Shown one piece after another: positions 33,445 through 43,348 of a stretch of DNA of 64,000 nucleotides. Each line of letters starts with the position of its first letter. Positions within the stretch are counted from its first letter, which is position 1. The position numbers were made by a program, and so were the translations under genes. Source of the DNA: ZC4RG30 sp039917615 (GTDB lineage: Bacteria; Pseudomonadota; Gammaproteobacteria; Steroidobacterales; Steroidobacteraceae); assembly GCA_039917615.1 (NCBI GenBank), contig JBDSJD010000010.1:62001-126000 (forward strand). The letters are read 5' to 3'. The notes below the pieces were generated by a model that saw nothing but the letters and a program-made list of their open reading frames with translations, ran no database searches and was not told where the DNA came from.

Positions 33445-34872
33445 CTAGCGGTTGAGGGTATCGATCGCCCGCTTGTCGGCAGTCAGCGCGGCCTCGTGCA
33501 ATGCTTCGGAAAGAGTCGGATGTGAGTGCATCGTGCGCTGCAGATCCTCGCAGCTGGCCTGGTACTCCAGCGCGAGTACAGCTTCCGACAAAAGTTCGCC
33601 CGCCATCGGTCCGATGATGTGAACGCCCAATATCCGGTCCGTATCCGCATCCGCCACAATCTTCGCGAACCCACTGGCTGCTTCCATTGCCCGGGCCCGG
33701 GCACTGGCCGCAAACGGAAAATTGCCGAGCTTCACATTGACGCCGGCCGCACGTGCCTGCGCCTCGGTCTGCCCAACCCAGGCAATTTCCGGGGCCGTGT
33801 AGATCACCGACGGCACGGCGTCGTAATTCGTGTGGCCATACAAGCCGGCAATCAAGTCGGCTGCCATGACGCCCTCTTCCTTCGCCTTGTGGGCGAGCAT
33901 CGGGCCACGGACACAATCCCCGACCGCGTAGACATTCGGCACGGCGGTGCGGCAGTGTTCATCGACAACGATGTAACCGCGCTGGTCCAGTTCAATGCCA
34001 GTGCCTTCGCCGAGCAGATCCTGTGTATACGGGCGCCGACCTACGGCAACCACCAGGCGGTCAAAAGTTGCGGCTTGTTCTCCCTGTGCATCAGTGAACT
34101 TCACTGCAACTTCCTTTCCGGAAACCGCAGCAGCACTGACCTTCGCGCCGAGCTTGATATCCAGCCCCTGCTTGCGCAGCTGCTTCAGCGCTTCTGCGGC
34201 CAGCTGCCGATCGGCAATGGTCAGGAATTCATCCGCGGCTTCCAGCACCGTGACGGCGGCACCCAATCGTTGCCAGACGCTGCCCAGTTCCAGACCGATG
34301 ACACCGGCACCAATGATGCCGAGCCGCGCGGGCACCGTCTCGAATTCGAGCGCGCCCCAGGAATCCACGATGAACTTGCCATCATAAGGCACGGTCTTGA
34401 GCTCAACTGGGGTGGACCCAGATGCCAGGATGACCGAACCCGCTTCAAGCAACTGTGTGCTGCCATCTGCGGCCGTGTATTCAACCTTGTTGAAAGCGAG
34501 CACGCGGCCATGGCCGGCGAGGCCCACCACGCCCGCTGATTTGAACAGCGCCGCGATGCCGCCGGTCATGCCCTTGACGATGCCGCTCTTGCGCTTCTGC
34601 ATGGCGCCCAGGTCAAGCTGCAGCGCACCCACGCCAATGCCGTGCGCCTTGAATTCATGCGCGGCACGGTGATACAGCTCGGAGGATTCCAGCAGCGCCT
34701 TGGAAGGAATGCAGCCGGCGTTAAGGCAGGTGCCACCCAGGGCGTACTTGCCATCGCGATTCTTCCAGCCGTCGATGCAGGCAACAGAAAGCTTGTTCTG
34801 CGCAGCTCGAATGGCGGCCGGATAGCCACCGGGGCCTCCGCCGATGACGATCACATCGTAACGGTCTGCCAT
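33445..34872 (-). CDS. lpdA: Dihydrolipoyl dehydrogenase (E3)
   Basis: A 475-aa flavoprotein that reoxidises the lipoyl group of the 2-oxoglutarate dehydrogenase complex. The FAD site is VIVIGGGPGGYPAAIRA and the redox disulfide is GGTCLNAGCIPSKALL. The NAD site is IIGAGVIGLELGSVW, GDCVRGPMLAHKAKEEG follows, and the His-Glu active-site pair is in HSHPTLSEA-type C-terminus (HSHPTLSEALHEA). It follows sucB by five bases in a sucA-sucB-lpdA operon. Confidence 0.97.
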   Translation of the reverse strand: MADRYDVIVIGGGPGGYPAAIRAAQNKLSVACIDGWKNRDGKYALGGTCLNAGCIPSKALLESSELYHRAAHEFKAHGIGVGALQLDLGAMQKRKSGIVKGMTGGIAALFKSAGVVGLAGHGRVLAFNKVEYTAADGSTQLLEAGSVILASGSTPVELKTVPYDGKFIVDSWGALEFETVPARLGIIGAGVIGLELGSVWQRLGAAVTVLEAADEFLTIADRQLAAEALKQLRKQGLDIKLGAKVSAAAVSGKEVAVKFTDAQGEQAATFDRLVVAVGRRPYTQDLLGEGTGIELDQRGYIVVDEHCRTAVPNVYAVGDCVRGPMLAHKAKEEGVMAADLIAGLYGHTNYDAVPSVIYTAPEIAWVGQTEAQARAAGVNVKLGNFPFAASARARAMEAASGFAKIVADADTDRILGVHIIGPMAGELLSEAVLALEYQASCEDLQRTMHSHPTLSEALHEAALTADKRAIDTLNR

Positions 34873-34876
34873 GGGA

Positions 34877-36043
34877 TCAGACTCCGATCAGCAGGCGGCC
34901 GGGGTCCTCAAGGCATTCCTTGACGGTGACCAGGAATTGCACGGCCTCCTTGCCATCGATGATGCGGTGATCGTAGGTGAGCGCCAGATACATCATCGGA
35001 CGGATCACGATCTGGCCGCCGACCACCACGGGACGTTCCTGGATCTTGTGCATGCCAAGGATGGCGCTCTGCGGCGCATTCACGATGGGCGTGGAAAGCA
35101 GCGAGCCGAATACACCGCCATTGGTGATGCTGAACGTGCCGCCGGTCAGGTCTTCCATGGTCAGTGAACCATTGCGGGCCCGCGTCGCGAAATCGCCGAC
35201 GGCTTTTTCCACCTGGGCAAAATTCTGCGTATCGGCATCGCGCAGCACTGGCACCACGAGGCCGCGATCTGTGGATACCGCCATGCCGATATCGTAGAAC
35301 TCGCGGTAGACGATATCGCTGCCGTCGACGGCTGCATTGACGATCGGAAAGCGCTTCAGCGCTTCAACGACCGCCTTGACGAAGAACGATGAGAAGCCGA
35401 GCTTCACGCCATTATTCTTTTCGAACTTGTCCTTGTAGCGCGTGCGCAGCTCTTGCACTGCGAGCAGATCCACTTCATTGAAGGTGGTCAGCAGGGCCTG
35501 GGTTGCCTGGGCCGACACCAATCGCTCGGCGACCCGCGCGCGCAGCCTTGTCATTGGCACGCGCCGCTCCACGCGGCTGCCGCCGCCAGCGGCACGCGCC
35601 AGCACATCGGACTTTGTCACCGCGCCGCCCAGGCCGCTGCCGGCAACGGCTGCAATATCAACGCCGCTTTCGGTGGCGGCGCGGCGTGCTGAGGGGGCTG
35701 ACTTGACGGAGGTAGCAGGGGTTGAGGCAGGCGCAGTCGTCGCTTTCGGCGCAGGCGCCGCTTCTTTCGCGGCACCTGCCGTGGGTGCGGCAACGGCAAC
35801 TGCCGGACCGGCCTCGACAATTGCCAGCAGCTGATCGCTGACTACCGTGGCACCGGCCTGCACCTTTATTTCCTTGAGTACGCCAGCAACCGGCGCGGGC
35901 ACTTCCAGCACCACCTTGTCTGTTTCGAGATCGGCAAGATTCTCGTCGCGCGCAACCGCGTCACCCGCCTTTTTGTGCCACTTCACTATCGTGGCATCGG
36001 CAACAGATTCAGGCAGCTTCGGAACCTTGATCTCGGTGGTCAT
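34877..36043 (-). CDS. sucB: Dihydrolipoyllysine-residue succinyltransferase (E2)
   Basis: A 388-aa E2 subunit of the 2-oxoglutarate dehydrogenase complex. The lipoyl domain is at the N-terminus with the modified Lys in LADLETDKVVLEV (about residue 43). An Ala/Pro linker leads to the peripheral-subunit-binding domain (APSARRAATESGVDIAAVAG). The catalytic domain has RVPMTRLRARVAERL, and the His/Asp site lies in LTYDHRIIDGKEAVQFL. It is 27 bp downstream of sucA and five bases upstream of lpdA. Confidence 0.97.
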   Translation of the reverse strand: MTTEIKVPKLPESVADATIVKWHKKAGDAVARDENLADLETDKVVLEVPAPVAGVLKEIKVQAGATVVSDQLLAIVEAGPAVAVAAPTAGAAKEAAPAPKATTAPASTPATSVKSAPSARRAATESGVDIAAVAGSGLGGAVTKSDVLARAAGGGSRVERRVPMTRLRARVAERLVSAQATQALLTTFNEVDLLAVQELRTRYKDKFEKNNGVKLGFSSFFVKAVVEALKRFPIVNAAVDGSDIVYREFYDIGMAVSTDRGLVVPVLRDADTQNFAQVEKAVGDFATRARNGSLTMEDLTGGTFSITNGGVFGSLLSTPIVNAPQSAILGMHKIQERPVVVGGQIVIRPMMYLALTYDHRIIDGKEAVQFLVTVKECLEDPGRLLIGV

Positions 36044-36070
36044 GCTTCTTTGTTCTTGAATTGTGAAAAA

Positions 36071-38989
36071 TCAGGAGCTCTTGCGCAGCGGTGCTGGCGC
36101 GCCAGTTTCAGTCATCGCCCGCAGCGTTGCAGTGCCAGAACTTTCCCGCATTGGCGCGCGCAGCGCCGTATCGACCAGTTCGCGCTGTTCTGCTTCGTGA
36201 ATCTTGGCGATGCCCGTGGCAGGCGCGGCCGCATGCTGTCGGCCAGCGTACAGCAGTGTGTGCTTGTCCTTTTGCAGCGGTCCTTCAAGCCGATGGCGAA
36301 TGGAATACCAGGCGCCCTGGTTCTGCGGCTCTTCCTGGCACCAAACCACTTCGCGCAGCTGCGGATAGCGGCGCAACACGGCTTCATAAGCCTGCGTCGG
36401 GAACGGGTACAGCTGCTCGATCCGGATCAATGCAACATCGCGCAGCGCCGCGGTGCGGCGCGCTTTGAGCAGGTCGAAGTAGACCTTGCCGCTGCAGAAC
36501 ACCACGCGCTGCACCTGTGCCGCAGCGAGCTCATCCACTTCGTCGATTACTGTGGCGAAGCCGCCCTTGGTCAAATCTGCCAGCGAAGATACCGAAAGCT
36601 CGTGCCGCAACAGGCTCTTCGGCGTCATGACGATGAGCGGCTTGCGCAGCGAGCGCAACATCTGCCGACGCAACATATGAAACATCTGCGCCGGGGTCGA
36701 AGGCACTACCACCTGCATGTTGCTCTCGGCGCACATCTGCAGGAAGCGCTCAAGACGCGCTGAAGAATGCTCCGGCCCCTGTCCCTCGTACCCATGCGGC
36801 AGCATCAGGACCAGCCCGCACAGCCGACCCCATTTGGATTCGCCGGAACTGATGAACTGGTCGATGATGACCTGCGCACCGTTGACGAAATCGCCGAACT
36901 GGGCCTCCCAGATGACCAGCGCCTCCGGGTTGGTCGTGGAGTAGCCGTATTCAAAGCCCAGCACCGCTTCTTCCGACAACACCGAGTCGTTAATCCTGAA
37001 CTGCGGCTGTCCGGCGCTCAGATGTTCGAGTGGCGACCAGGTTTCGCCCGTGGCCTGATGATGCAACACCGCATGGCGATGGAAAAACGTGCCGCGACCG
37101 CTGTCCTGCCCGGTGATGCGGATCGGACAGCCATCTTCGAGCAACGAGGCATAGGCCAGCATTTCGGCGCAGCCCCAGTCCAGCGGCAGCTCGCCCGCGA
37201 CCATCTTGCGACGATTGGCATACACCTGCTCCACACGGGCCTGCAAGGTGAATCCAACTGGGAAATCGACAATGCTGGCGCCGAGTTTTTTCAGGCGGTC
37301 GGCATCGATTGCCGTGGGCGCCGGCTCCGACCAGTCATTGCGCAGGAAGCGCGACCAGTCGACCGTGTATTGATTGCCGATCAAACCCAACGAAGCCGGC
37401 ACCTGCGAGGTGCCAGCATCCAGGCCGGCGCGATACTGCTCCAGGAAACCTTTGGCCTCGGCGGCGGTGACCACCCCTGCGGCCACCAGCCGTTCGGCGT
37501 AGATCTGCCGGGCTGTGGGGTGCTGGCGGATCTTTGCATACATCACCGGCTGCGTAGCTGCGGGCTCGTCCGCTTCGTTGTGGCCAAGGCGGCGATAGCA
37601 GACCAGATCGATCACGACGTCCTTGTGAAACTTCATGCGATAAGCCAGCGCCTGGCGCGTGACGAACACCACGGCTTCGGGATCATCCGCATTGACGTGG
37701 TAGATCGGCGCCTCAAGCATCTTCGCCACATCGCTGCAATACATGGTGGAACGCGTATCGCGCGGATCGTTGGTGGTGAAGCCGACCTGGTTGTTTACGA
37801 TCAGGTGCACGGTGCCGCCGGTGTAGAACGCCCGCGCCTGCGACAGCTGCAGGGTTTCCATCACCACACCCTGGCCGGCAAAGGCAGCATCGCCGTGAAT
37901 GAGGATGGGCAGCACCCGTTCGCCGCGGCTGTCACCGCGCCGTTCCTGCCTGGCGCGCACGGAACCCTCGACCACGGGGTTGACCACTTCAAGATGCGAG
38001 GGATTGAACGCCAGTGCCACGTGCACATTACCGCCCGGGGTCCGCAGATCCGCCGAAAAGCCCTTGTGGTACTTGACGTCGCCCGATCCTTTCAGGTGGG
38101 CGGTGTCGTAACGACCTTCAAATTCCGAAAACAGCTCCGATGGCGCCTTGCCCAGCACATTCACCAGCACGTTCAGGCGGCCGCGATGCGCCATGCCAAT
38201 GATCATCTCTTCGAAACCGGACTGGCCGCCGCGTTGCACCAGATCGTTCAGCATCGGAATCAGCGAATCGCCACCTTCCAGCGAAAACCGCTTCTGGCCC
38301 ACGTACTTGGTGTGCAGGTACCGCTCCAGTCCTTCCGCAGCAGTGATCTGCTTCAGGATGTTGACCTGCTCTTCGCTGCTGAACCTGTGTTGCATGCGGC
38401 CGAGCAGGAATTCGTCCTGCAACCACAGACGCTCGTCCGTATTGGAAACATGCGCGAATTCGGCACCGATCGGGCCGGCGTAAACGTTTTCCAGCAACGC
38501 CACGATTTCGCGCAACTTGGCGCGCCGCGGCACCGCTTCCACGCGACTGGCGGTATAGAACTCCTGATCGAGGTCGGCTTCGGTCAACCCCATGTAGTCA
38601 AGATCCATCAGTCGGGGCTTGGTCCGTTGCATGAGACCAAGCGGATCTACCTTGGCAATCAGGTGACCGCGGTTGGTGAAAATCTGGATCAGTCGCGAAA
38701 CCACTGCCTGCTTCTCGCCCTGCCCCGCATCGCCTGCGGCGACCGCTGCCATGCGTGGCAGCTGCGCGCGCTGTGCGAGTTCACGCACGATAGGACTGTG
38801 TGCGGTGTCGGTGTGCGCCGCCGCGAGGCCTGAAAAGAACTTCTGCCAATCAGCGGGAACGGTTTCTCCCGCCAAGTATCGCTCGTAAAGATCCTCTACA
38901 TAGGTAGAGTTTCCACCCCAGAGTGAGGTGGTGGCATTCTGACTGGCCAGGCCGCTACTGGCGCCGCCCAGGCCTTTGTTCTGGCTCAT
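36071..38989 (-). CDS. sucA: 2-oxoglutarate dehydrogenase E1 component
   Basis: A 972-aa thiamine diphosphate-dependent decarboxylase of the TCA cycle. The N-terminal helix region (TYVEDLYERYLAGETVPADW), the active-site segment IIGMAHRGRLNVLVNVLGK, FNPSHLEVVNPVVEG, LIHGDAAFAGQGVVMET, YRRLGHNEADEP and the C-terminal FLQMCAESNMQVVVPSTPAQ are all standard. A roughly 25-residue C-terminal tail beyond the normal end has no recognisable motif. It is first in sucA-sucB-lpdA; TTAACTTAAGC-rich DNA lies just upstream. Confidence 0.97.
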   Translation of the reverse strand: MSQNKGLGGASSGLASQNATTSLWGGNSTYVEDLYERYLAGETVPADWQKFFSGLAAAHTDTAHSPIVRELAQRAQLPRMAAVAAGDAGQGEKQAVVSRLIQIFTNRGHLIAKVDPLGLMQRTKPRLMDLDYMGLTEADLDQEFYTASRVEAVPRRAKLREIVALLENVYAGPIGAEFAHVSNTDERLWLQDEFLLGRMQHRFSSEEQVNILKQITAAEGLERYLHTKYVGQKRFSLEGGDSLIPMLNDLVQRGGQSGFEEMIIGMAHRGRLNVLVNVLGKAPSELFSEFEGRYDTAHLKGSGDVKYHKGFSADLRTPGGNVHVALAFNPSHLEVVNPVVEGSVRARQERRGDSRGERVLPILIHGDAAFAGQGVVMETLQLSQARAFYTGGTVHLIVNNQVGFTTNDPRDTRSTMYCSDVAKMLEAPIYHVNADDPEAVVFVTRQALAYRMKFHKDVVIDLVCYRRLGHNEADEPAATQPVMYAKIRQHPTARQIYAERLVAAGVVTAAEAKGFLEQYRAGLDAGTSQVPASLGLIGNQYTVDWSRFLRNDWSEPAPTAIDADRLKKLGASIVDFPVGFTLQARVEQVYANRRKMVAGELPLDWGCAEMLAYASLLEDGCPIRITGQDSGRGTFFHRHAVLHHQATGETWSPLEHLSAGQPQFRINDSVLSEEAVLGFEYGYSTTNPEALVIWEAQFGDFVNGAQVIIDQFISSGESKWGRLCGLVLMLPHGYEGQGPEHSSARLERFLQMCAESNMQVVVPSTPAQMFHMLRRQMLRSLRKPLIVMTPKSLLRHELSVSSLADLTKGGFATVIDEVDELAAAQVQRVVFCSGKVYFDLLKARRTAALRDVALIRIEQLYPFPTQAYEAVLRRYPQLREVVWCQEEPQNQGAWYSIRHRLEGPLQKDKHTLLYAGRQHAAAPATGIAKIHEAEQRELVDTALRAPMRESSGTATLRAMTETGAPAPLRKSS

Positions 38990-39009
38990 GGAGATTCGCG
39001 TAGATTAAC

Positions 39010-39462
39010 TTAAGCTGCCAATTGTAATGGAACGGATAGCCAATAAGAAACGAACTCGGTGGCATAGACCTGCAGCAGCCGCAGTTCGTAGGCGACCAGC
39101 ACAATGTATCCGGTCATGAGCAAATAAAGGACTCCGCCGACGGGAATCACACGGAACAAACGGAAGCGCGCGAAGGCAGTCAAAATCAGCACGCCGAACC
39201 CAGTCAGCCCCACCTTCCAGTACGCAAACCATGGGCTGACGCCATTCACCAGTGGTTCCATGAACGGATTTGCCTCCTGGGCGCCGTGGCGCATCAGGGT
39301 AAGCGTGAGGAAGGCGTCGGTGACGGAGAGCAACATGATCATCAATGCCACCCCCAGCCAGTGCGAGGGATGCCAATCCAGGCCTGCAGCAAGCAATTCG
39401 TCGCCACGTCGCCCGGTGCGCCGACGTCGCATCCAATGCCCTGCCATCAGTCCATGCAGCAA
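39010..39462 (-). CDS. DUF5658-type small membrane protein
   Basis: About 150 aa with four predicted membrane helices: about 36-55 (WLGVALMIMLLSVTDAFLTL), 80-95 (WFAYWKVGLTGFGVLI), 104-125 (VIPVGGVLYLLMTGYIVLVA) and a weak C-terminal one. VTDAFLTLTLMRHGAQEANPFM is the typical DUF5658 signature. Function is unknown. The start is unclear: a TTG at 39462 is the first common start codon, while the frame is open back to a TGA near 39548 and that stretch also looks protein-like (ERRYSRDRRESLLHG). It is divergent from cysD. Confidence 0.75.
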   Translation of the reverse strand: MLHGLMAGHWMRRRRTGRRGDELLAAGLDWHPSHWLGVALMIMLLSVTDAFLTLTLMRHGAQEANPFMEPLVNGVSPWFAYWKVGLTGFGVLILTAFARFRLFRVIPVGGVLYLLMTGYIVLVAYELRLLQVYATEFVSYWLSVPLQLAA

Positions 39463-39696
39463 ACTCTCCCGGCGATCCCTGCTGTAGCGCCGTTCGGAGG
39501 GGTCTGGATGTGCGATAAAGCCGCCCGCGTAGTTGAAGATATTGGGCTGTCATTCTAGTTTCCAACCCGGGGAAGCATGGTTCGGGATGGGTGACGACAG
39601 TCACAATCCTCGCGAGTTAGCTGATTCCCAAGGCGCATGAAGGCGCTCTGCTAAACTGCGCGCCCTGTTATAAGCGCCAGAACTGCCACCTCTCTG

Positions 39697-40611
39697 ATGA
39701 GCACGACGCCCGCCCATCTGACTCACCTGCAGCGCCTCGAGGCCGAAGCCATCCACATCATGCGGGAGGTGGTGGCCGAGTGCGAAAAGCCGGTCATGTT
39801 GTACTCCATCGGCAAGGACAGCTCGGTCATGCTGCACCTGGCGATGAAGGCCTTCTTCCCGGCGCGTCCGCCCTTCCCTTTCCTGCACGTGGACACCACC
39901 TGGAAGTTCCGCGAGATGATCCGCTTTCGCGACGAGACCGTGAAACGGTTGGGCATCGAACTGCTGGTGCATACCAATCCGGACGGCCTGGCGCGCGGCA
40001 TCGGACCCTTCACGCACGGCTCGGCGGTGCACACCGATGTGATGAAAACCCAGGCGCTGAAGCAGGCACTCGACCAGCACAGCTTCGACGCGGCCTTTGG
40101 TGGCGCGCGTCGGGACGAGGAAAAATCCCGGGCAAAGGAGCGCATCTTTTCGTTCCGCAGCGCGCAGCACCGCTGGGATCCCAAGCGCCAGCGCCCGGAA
40201 CTGTGGAAGCTGTACAACGCGCGCAAACACCGGGGCGAAAGCCTGCGCGTGTTTCCGCTGTCGAACTGGACGGAGCTGGATATCTGGCAGTACATCTACC
40301 AGCAGCAGATTCCGATCGTGCCACTGTATTTCGCCGCCCGTCGCCCAGTAGTGGAGCGCGACGGCGCGCTGATCATGGTCGACGACGAACGCATGCCCCT
40401 CGAGCCGGGCGAGCAACCGGCAATGAAGAGCGTGCGTTTTCGCACGCTCGGTTGCTACCCGTTGACCGGTGCCGTGGAAAGTACGGCAGCCACTCTTCCT
40501 GAGGTGATTCAGGAGATGCTGCTGACCACCAGTTCCGAACGGCAGGGCCGTGTCATCGATCACGATGCATCGGGTTCGATGGAAAAGAAGAAGCAGGAAG
40601 GGTATTTCTGA
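39697..40611 (+). CDS. cysD: Sulfate adenylyltransferase subunit 2
   Basis: A 304-aa PP-loop ATP sulfurylase subunit making adenylyl sulfate from sulfate and ATP. The PP-loop is LYSIGKDSSVMLHLA, followed by FPFLHVDTTWKF, FDAAFGGARRDEEKSRAKER and the C-terminal MEKKKQEGYF. It works as a dimer with the CysN GTPase. The TGA overlaps the cysNC ATG by one base. The 91 bp upstream hold no strong promoter that I can identify. Confidence 0.97.
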   Translation: MSTTPAHLTHLQRLEAEAIHIMREVVAECEKPVMLYSIGKDSSVMLHLAMKAFFPARPPFPFLHVDTTWKFREMIRFRDETVKRLGIELLVHTNPDGLARGIGPFTHGSAVHTDVMKTQALKQALDQHSFDAAFGGARRDEEKSRAKERIFSFRSAQHRWDPKRQRPELWKLYNARKHRGESLRVFPLSNWTELDIWQYIYQQQIPIVPLYFAARRPVVERDGALIMVDDERMPLEPGEQPAMKSVRFRTLGCYPLTGAVESTAATLPEVIQEMLLTTSSERQGRVIDHDASGSMEKKKQEGYF

Positions 40612-42542
40612 TGGCGCATGTCATCGACCTCGCCGGCACAGACATCCTGACCTACCTCAAGGCGCACGAGCACAAGGATCTGCTGCGTTTCATCACCTGT
40701 GGCAGCGTCGACGACGGCAAGAGCACGTTGATCGGCCGGCTGCTGTATGAATCCAAGCTGGTCTATGAAGACCAGCTGGCGCAGCTGGCCGTCGATTCGA
40801 AAAAAGTTGGCACCCAAGGCGAAGAACTCGACCTGGCGCTGCTGGTTGATGGCCTCGCGGCCGAGCGCGAGCAGGGCATCACCATCGATGTGGCCTACCG
40901 CTTTTTCTCCACGGAAAAACGCAAGTTCATCGTGGCCGATACACCCGGTCACGAGCAGTACACGCGCAACATGGTAACCGGCGCATCCACCGCCGACCTT
41001 GCTGTCATCCTGATCGATGCGCGCAAAGGCGTGCTGACCCAGACACGGCGGCACAGCTACATCGTGTCGCTGCTTGGCATACGCCACATAGTGCTCGCGG
41101 TGAACAAGATGGACGCCGTCGACTACGACGCAGCAACTTTCCACCGCATCGTTGCCGACTACCGAGAATTCGCGCGGCAGGTTGGTTTGCAGGAGATCAC
41201 CAGCATCCCGGTGTCGGCGCTCAAGGGTGACAATATCCTGGACCTTGCCGACCGCATGCCGTGGTACCAGGGCCCGTCACTGATGCAACATCTGGAGTCG
41301 GTTGCAATCGGGGGCAGCCGGAAGCTCGCGCCTTTCCGCCTGCCGGTGCAATGGGTCAATCGACCCAACATGGATTTCCGAGGTTTTGCCGGCCAGATTG
41401 CCAGTGGCATGATCGGCGTCGGAGACCGTGTGCGCGCCTTGCCCTCCGGCAAGGAGGCAAAGGTCGCCCGCATCGTGACCTACGACGGCGAACTTGGGCA
41501 GGCGCAAGCTGGCCAGTCCATCACGATCACGCTGGATCACGAAATCGACGTCTCGCGCGGCGACCTGCTGACCGCTGCTGCCGAACCAGCCGGCGTGGCC
41601 GACCAGTTCCAGGCAACACTGATCTGGATGCACGAGCAGCCGATGCTGCCCAACCGCCAGTATTTGCTGAAAATCGGCACGCGAACGGTCAATGCCACGC
41701 TTGCCGCGCCCAAATATCGTGTCGACGTGAACACGCTGGAGCAGCAGCCGGCGCAGCAGCTCGAACTCAACGAAATTGGCGTCTGCACCGTCACGCTCGA
41801 CAGCCCGGTGGCCTTCGACCCCTATACGGAGAACCGCGAGACCGGCGGGTTCATCCTGATCGACAAACTCAGCTTCGACACAGTGGGTGCAGGGTTGCTG
41901 CAGTCCGCCGTGCGACGCGCCGACAACATCCACTGGCAGGCGCTGGAAGTGAACCGCGCAGCGCGATCCCAGCTGAAGGGTCAGCGCGCCTGCGCGCTAT
42001 GGTTCACGGGACTGTCTGGCGCGGGCAAGTCGACTATCGCCAACTTGGTCGAGAAGCGGCTGCATGCACTGGGACGACACACCTATCTGCTGGATGGCGA
42101 CAACGTGCGCCACGGGCTGAATCGCGACCTTGGCTTTACCGATGCGGATCGCGTCGAGAATATCCGTCGCGTGGCGGAAGTCTCGAAACTGATGGTGGAC
42201 GCTGGCCTCATCGTACTGGTGTCGTTCATCTCGCCATTCCGCTCCGAGCGGCGCATGGCGCGAGAGAAACTGGAGAACGGCGAATTCATCGAGATCTATG
42301 TAGAGACTTCACTGGCCGAGGCCGAACGACGCGATCCGAAAGGTCTGTACAGGAAGGCGCGCAGCGGCGAATTGCCGAATTTCACCGGCATCGACTCGCC
42401 CTACGAACCGCCAGAACATGCCGAGATCACCATTCCAACCGCAGAGTTGTCGGCGGATGAAGCGGCCGCGCGCATCATCGGCGAACTCGACAAGGCTGGC
42501 GTCATTGCCTATGCCTACAACAACCCTCTCGCTGGCCTCTGA
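40611..42542 (+). CDS. cysNC: Bifunctional sulfate adenylyltransferase subunit 1 / adenylylsulfate kinase
   Basis: A 643-aa fusion. Residues about 1-430 are CysN, an EF-Tu-like GTPase: P-loop TCGSVDDGKSTLIGRLL, switch VADTPGHEQYTRNM, then NKMDAVDY. Residues about 455-643 are the APS kinase CysC with P-loop FTGLSGAGKSTIANLVE and DGDNVRHGLNRDLGFTDADR. The two activities make PAPS from sulfate with CysD. A 32-bp overlap with cysQ follows, so the three genes form one unit. Confidence 0.97.
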   Translation: MAHVIDLAGTDILTYLKAHEHKDLLRFITCGSVDDGKSTLIGRLLYESKLVYEDQLAQLAVDSKKVGTQGEELDLALLVDGLAAEREQGITIDVAYRFFSTEKRKFIVADTPGHEQYTRNMVTGASTADLAVILIDARKGVLTQTRRHSYIVSLLGIRHIVLAVNKMDAVDYDAATFHRIVADYREFARQVGLQEITSIPVSALKGDNILDLADRMPWYQGPSLMQHLESVAIGGSRKLAPFRLPVQWVNRPNMDFRGFAGQIASGMIGVGDRVRALPSGKEAKVARIVTYDGELGQAQAGQSITITLDHEIDVSRGDLLTAAAEPAGVADQFQATLIWMHEQPMLPNRQYLLKIGTRTVNATLAAPKYRVDVNTLEQQPAQQLELNEIGVCTVTLDSPVAFDPYTENRETGGFILIDKLSFDTVGAGLLQSAVRRADNIHWQALEVNRAARSQLKGQRACALWFTGLSGAGKSTIANLVEKRLHALGRHTYLLDGDNVRHGLNRDLGFTDADRVENIRRVAEVSKLMVDAGLIVLVSFISPFRSERRMAREKLENGEFIEIYVETSLAEAERRDPKGLYRKARSGELPNFTGIDSPYEPPEHAEITIPTAELSADEAAARIIGELDKAGVIAYAYNNPLAGL

Positions 42543-43326
42543 GCTCCTGGAAGCCGTCATCGACATCTCGCGCCGTGCTGGCAGCGAGATTCTCGACGTT
42601 TACGGCACTGATTTCGAAACCCGCGCGAAGGCAGATGCCTCACCGCTGACCGAGGCGGATCTGCGCGCTCATCGGCTGATTACCGCTGAGCTTGCACGCC
42701 TGTCGCCATTGCTGCCGGTACTGTCGGAGGAAGCGGCCGAAATCCCCTTTGCCGAACGCAGCGGCTGGAGTCGTTACTGGCTGGTGGATCCGCTGGATGG
42801 CACGAGGGAATTCGTCTCACGCAACGGCGAGTTCACTGTGAATATCGCGCTTATCGAAGGTCATCGGCCTGTCATGGGTGTTGTGCACATACCCGTGTCC
42901 CACACCACCTATTCGGGCATTCCTGGCCTGGGCGCCTGGCGCGCTTCCCATGATCGGCCACGCGCTCCCATCGCTGTGCGGCGAACCGCGCGACCACCAC
43001 TGCGCGTGTTGGGCAGCCGGTCGCATGGCAACGCTGCACTAGAGTCCGCGCTCGCGTCGTTGGGACCCTACGAGCTGCGGCCTGCAGGCAGTTCGATCAA
43101 GCTGTGCCTGGTGGCAGATGGTTCCGCGGACCTTTATCCGCGCCTTGGCCCGACTTCCGAATGGGATATCGCCGCCGGCCAGGCCGTGGTGGAAGCTGCT
43201 GGCGGCCAGGTGGTGCGCCTTTCCGATGGCCAGGCTCTGCAATACAACACGAAGGCCGACCTGTTGAACCCGGACTTTCTTGCCTATGGCGACCCGGCCA
43301 GCTTTCGCAACTGGCCGCGCGCGTAA
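42511..43326 (+). CDS. cysQ: 3'(2'),5'-bisphosphate nucleotidase
   Basis: A 271-aa Mg-dependent, Li-sensitive phosphatase of the inositol monophosphatase superfamily, which removes PAP made when PAPS is used. The EEAAEIPFAER metal residues, the WLVDPLDGTREFVSRNGEFTVNIALI motif (Asp-Pro-Leu-Asp-Gly-Thr) and SEWDIAAGQAVVEAAGG (Trp-Asp) are intact. The ATG at 42511 begins MPTTTLSLASELLEAV and lies within the cysNC 3' end. Upstream in-frame starts are less likely. Confidence 0.94.
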   Translation: MPTTTLSLASELLEAVIDISRRAGSEILDVYGTDFETRAKADASPLTEADLRAHRLITAELARLSPLLPVLSEEAAEIPFAERSGWSRYWLVDPLDGTREFVSRNGEFTVNIALIEGHRPVMGVVHIPVSHTTYSGIPGLGAWRASHDRPRAPIAVRRTARPPLRVLGSRSHGNAALESALASLGPYELRPAGSSIKLCLVADGSADLYPRLGPTSEWDIAAGQAVVEAAGGQVVRLSDGQALQYNTKADLLNPDFLAYGDPASFRNWPRA

Positions 43327-43348
43327 GTCTTACTGCGCTTTGCGAGCC

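Noticed and set aside
36767..38833. 688-codon open frame opposite sucA
   Set aside because: It lies wholly antisense to a clearly conserved sucA; long antisense frames are usual in GC-rich coding DNA and its translation shows no domain.
39005..39604. 199-codon frame overlapping the DUF5658 gene
   Set aside because: The other frame has four membrane helices and the DUF5658 signature; this one is Arg-rich and lacks motifs.
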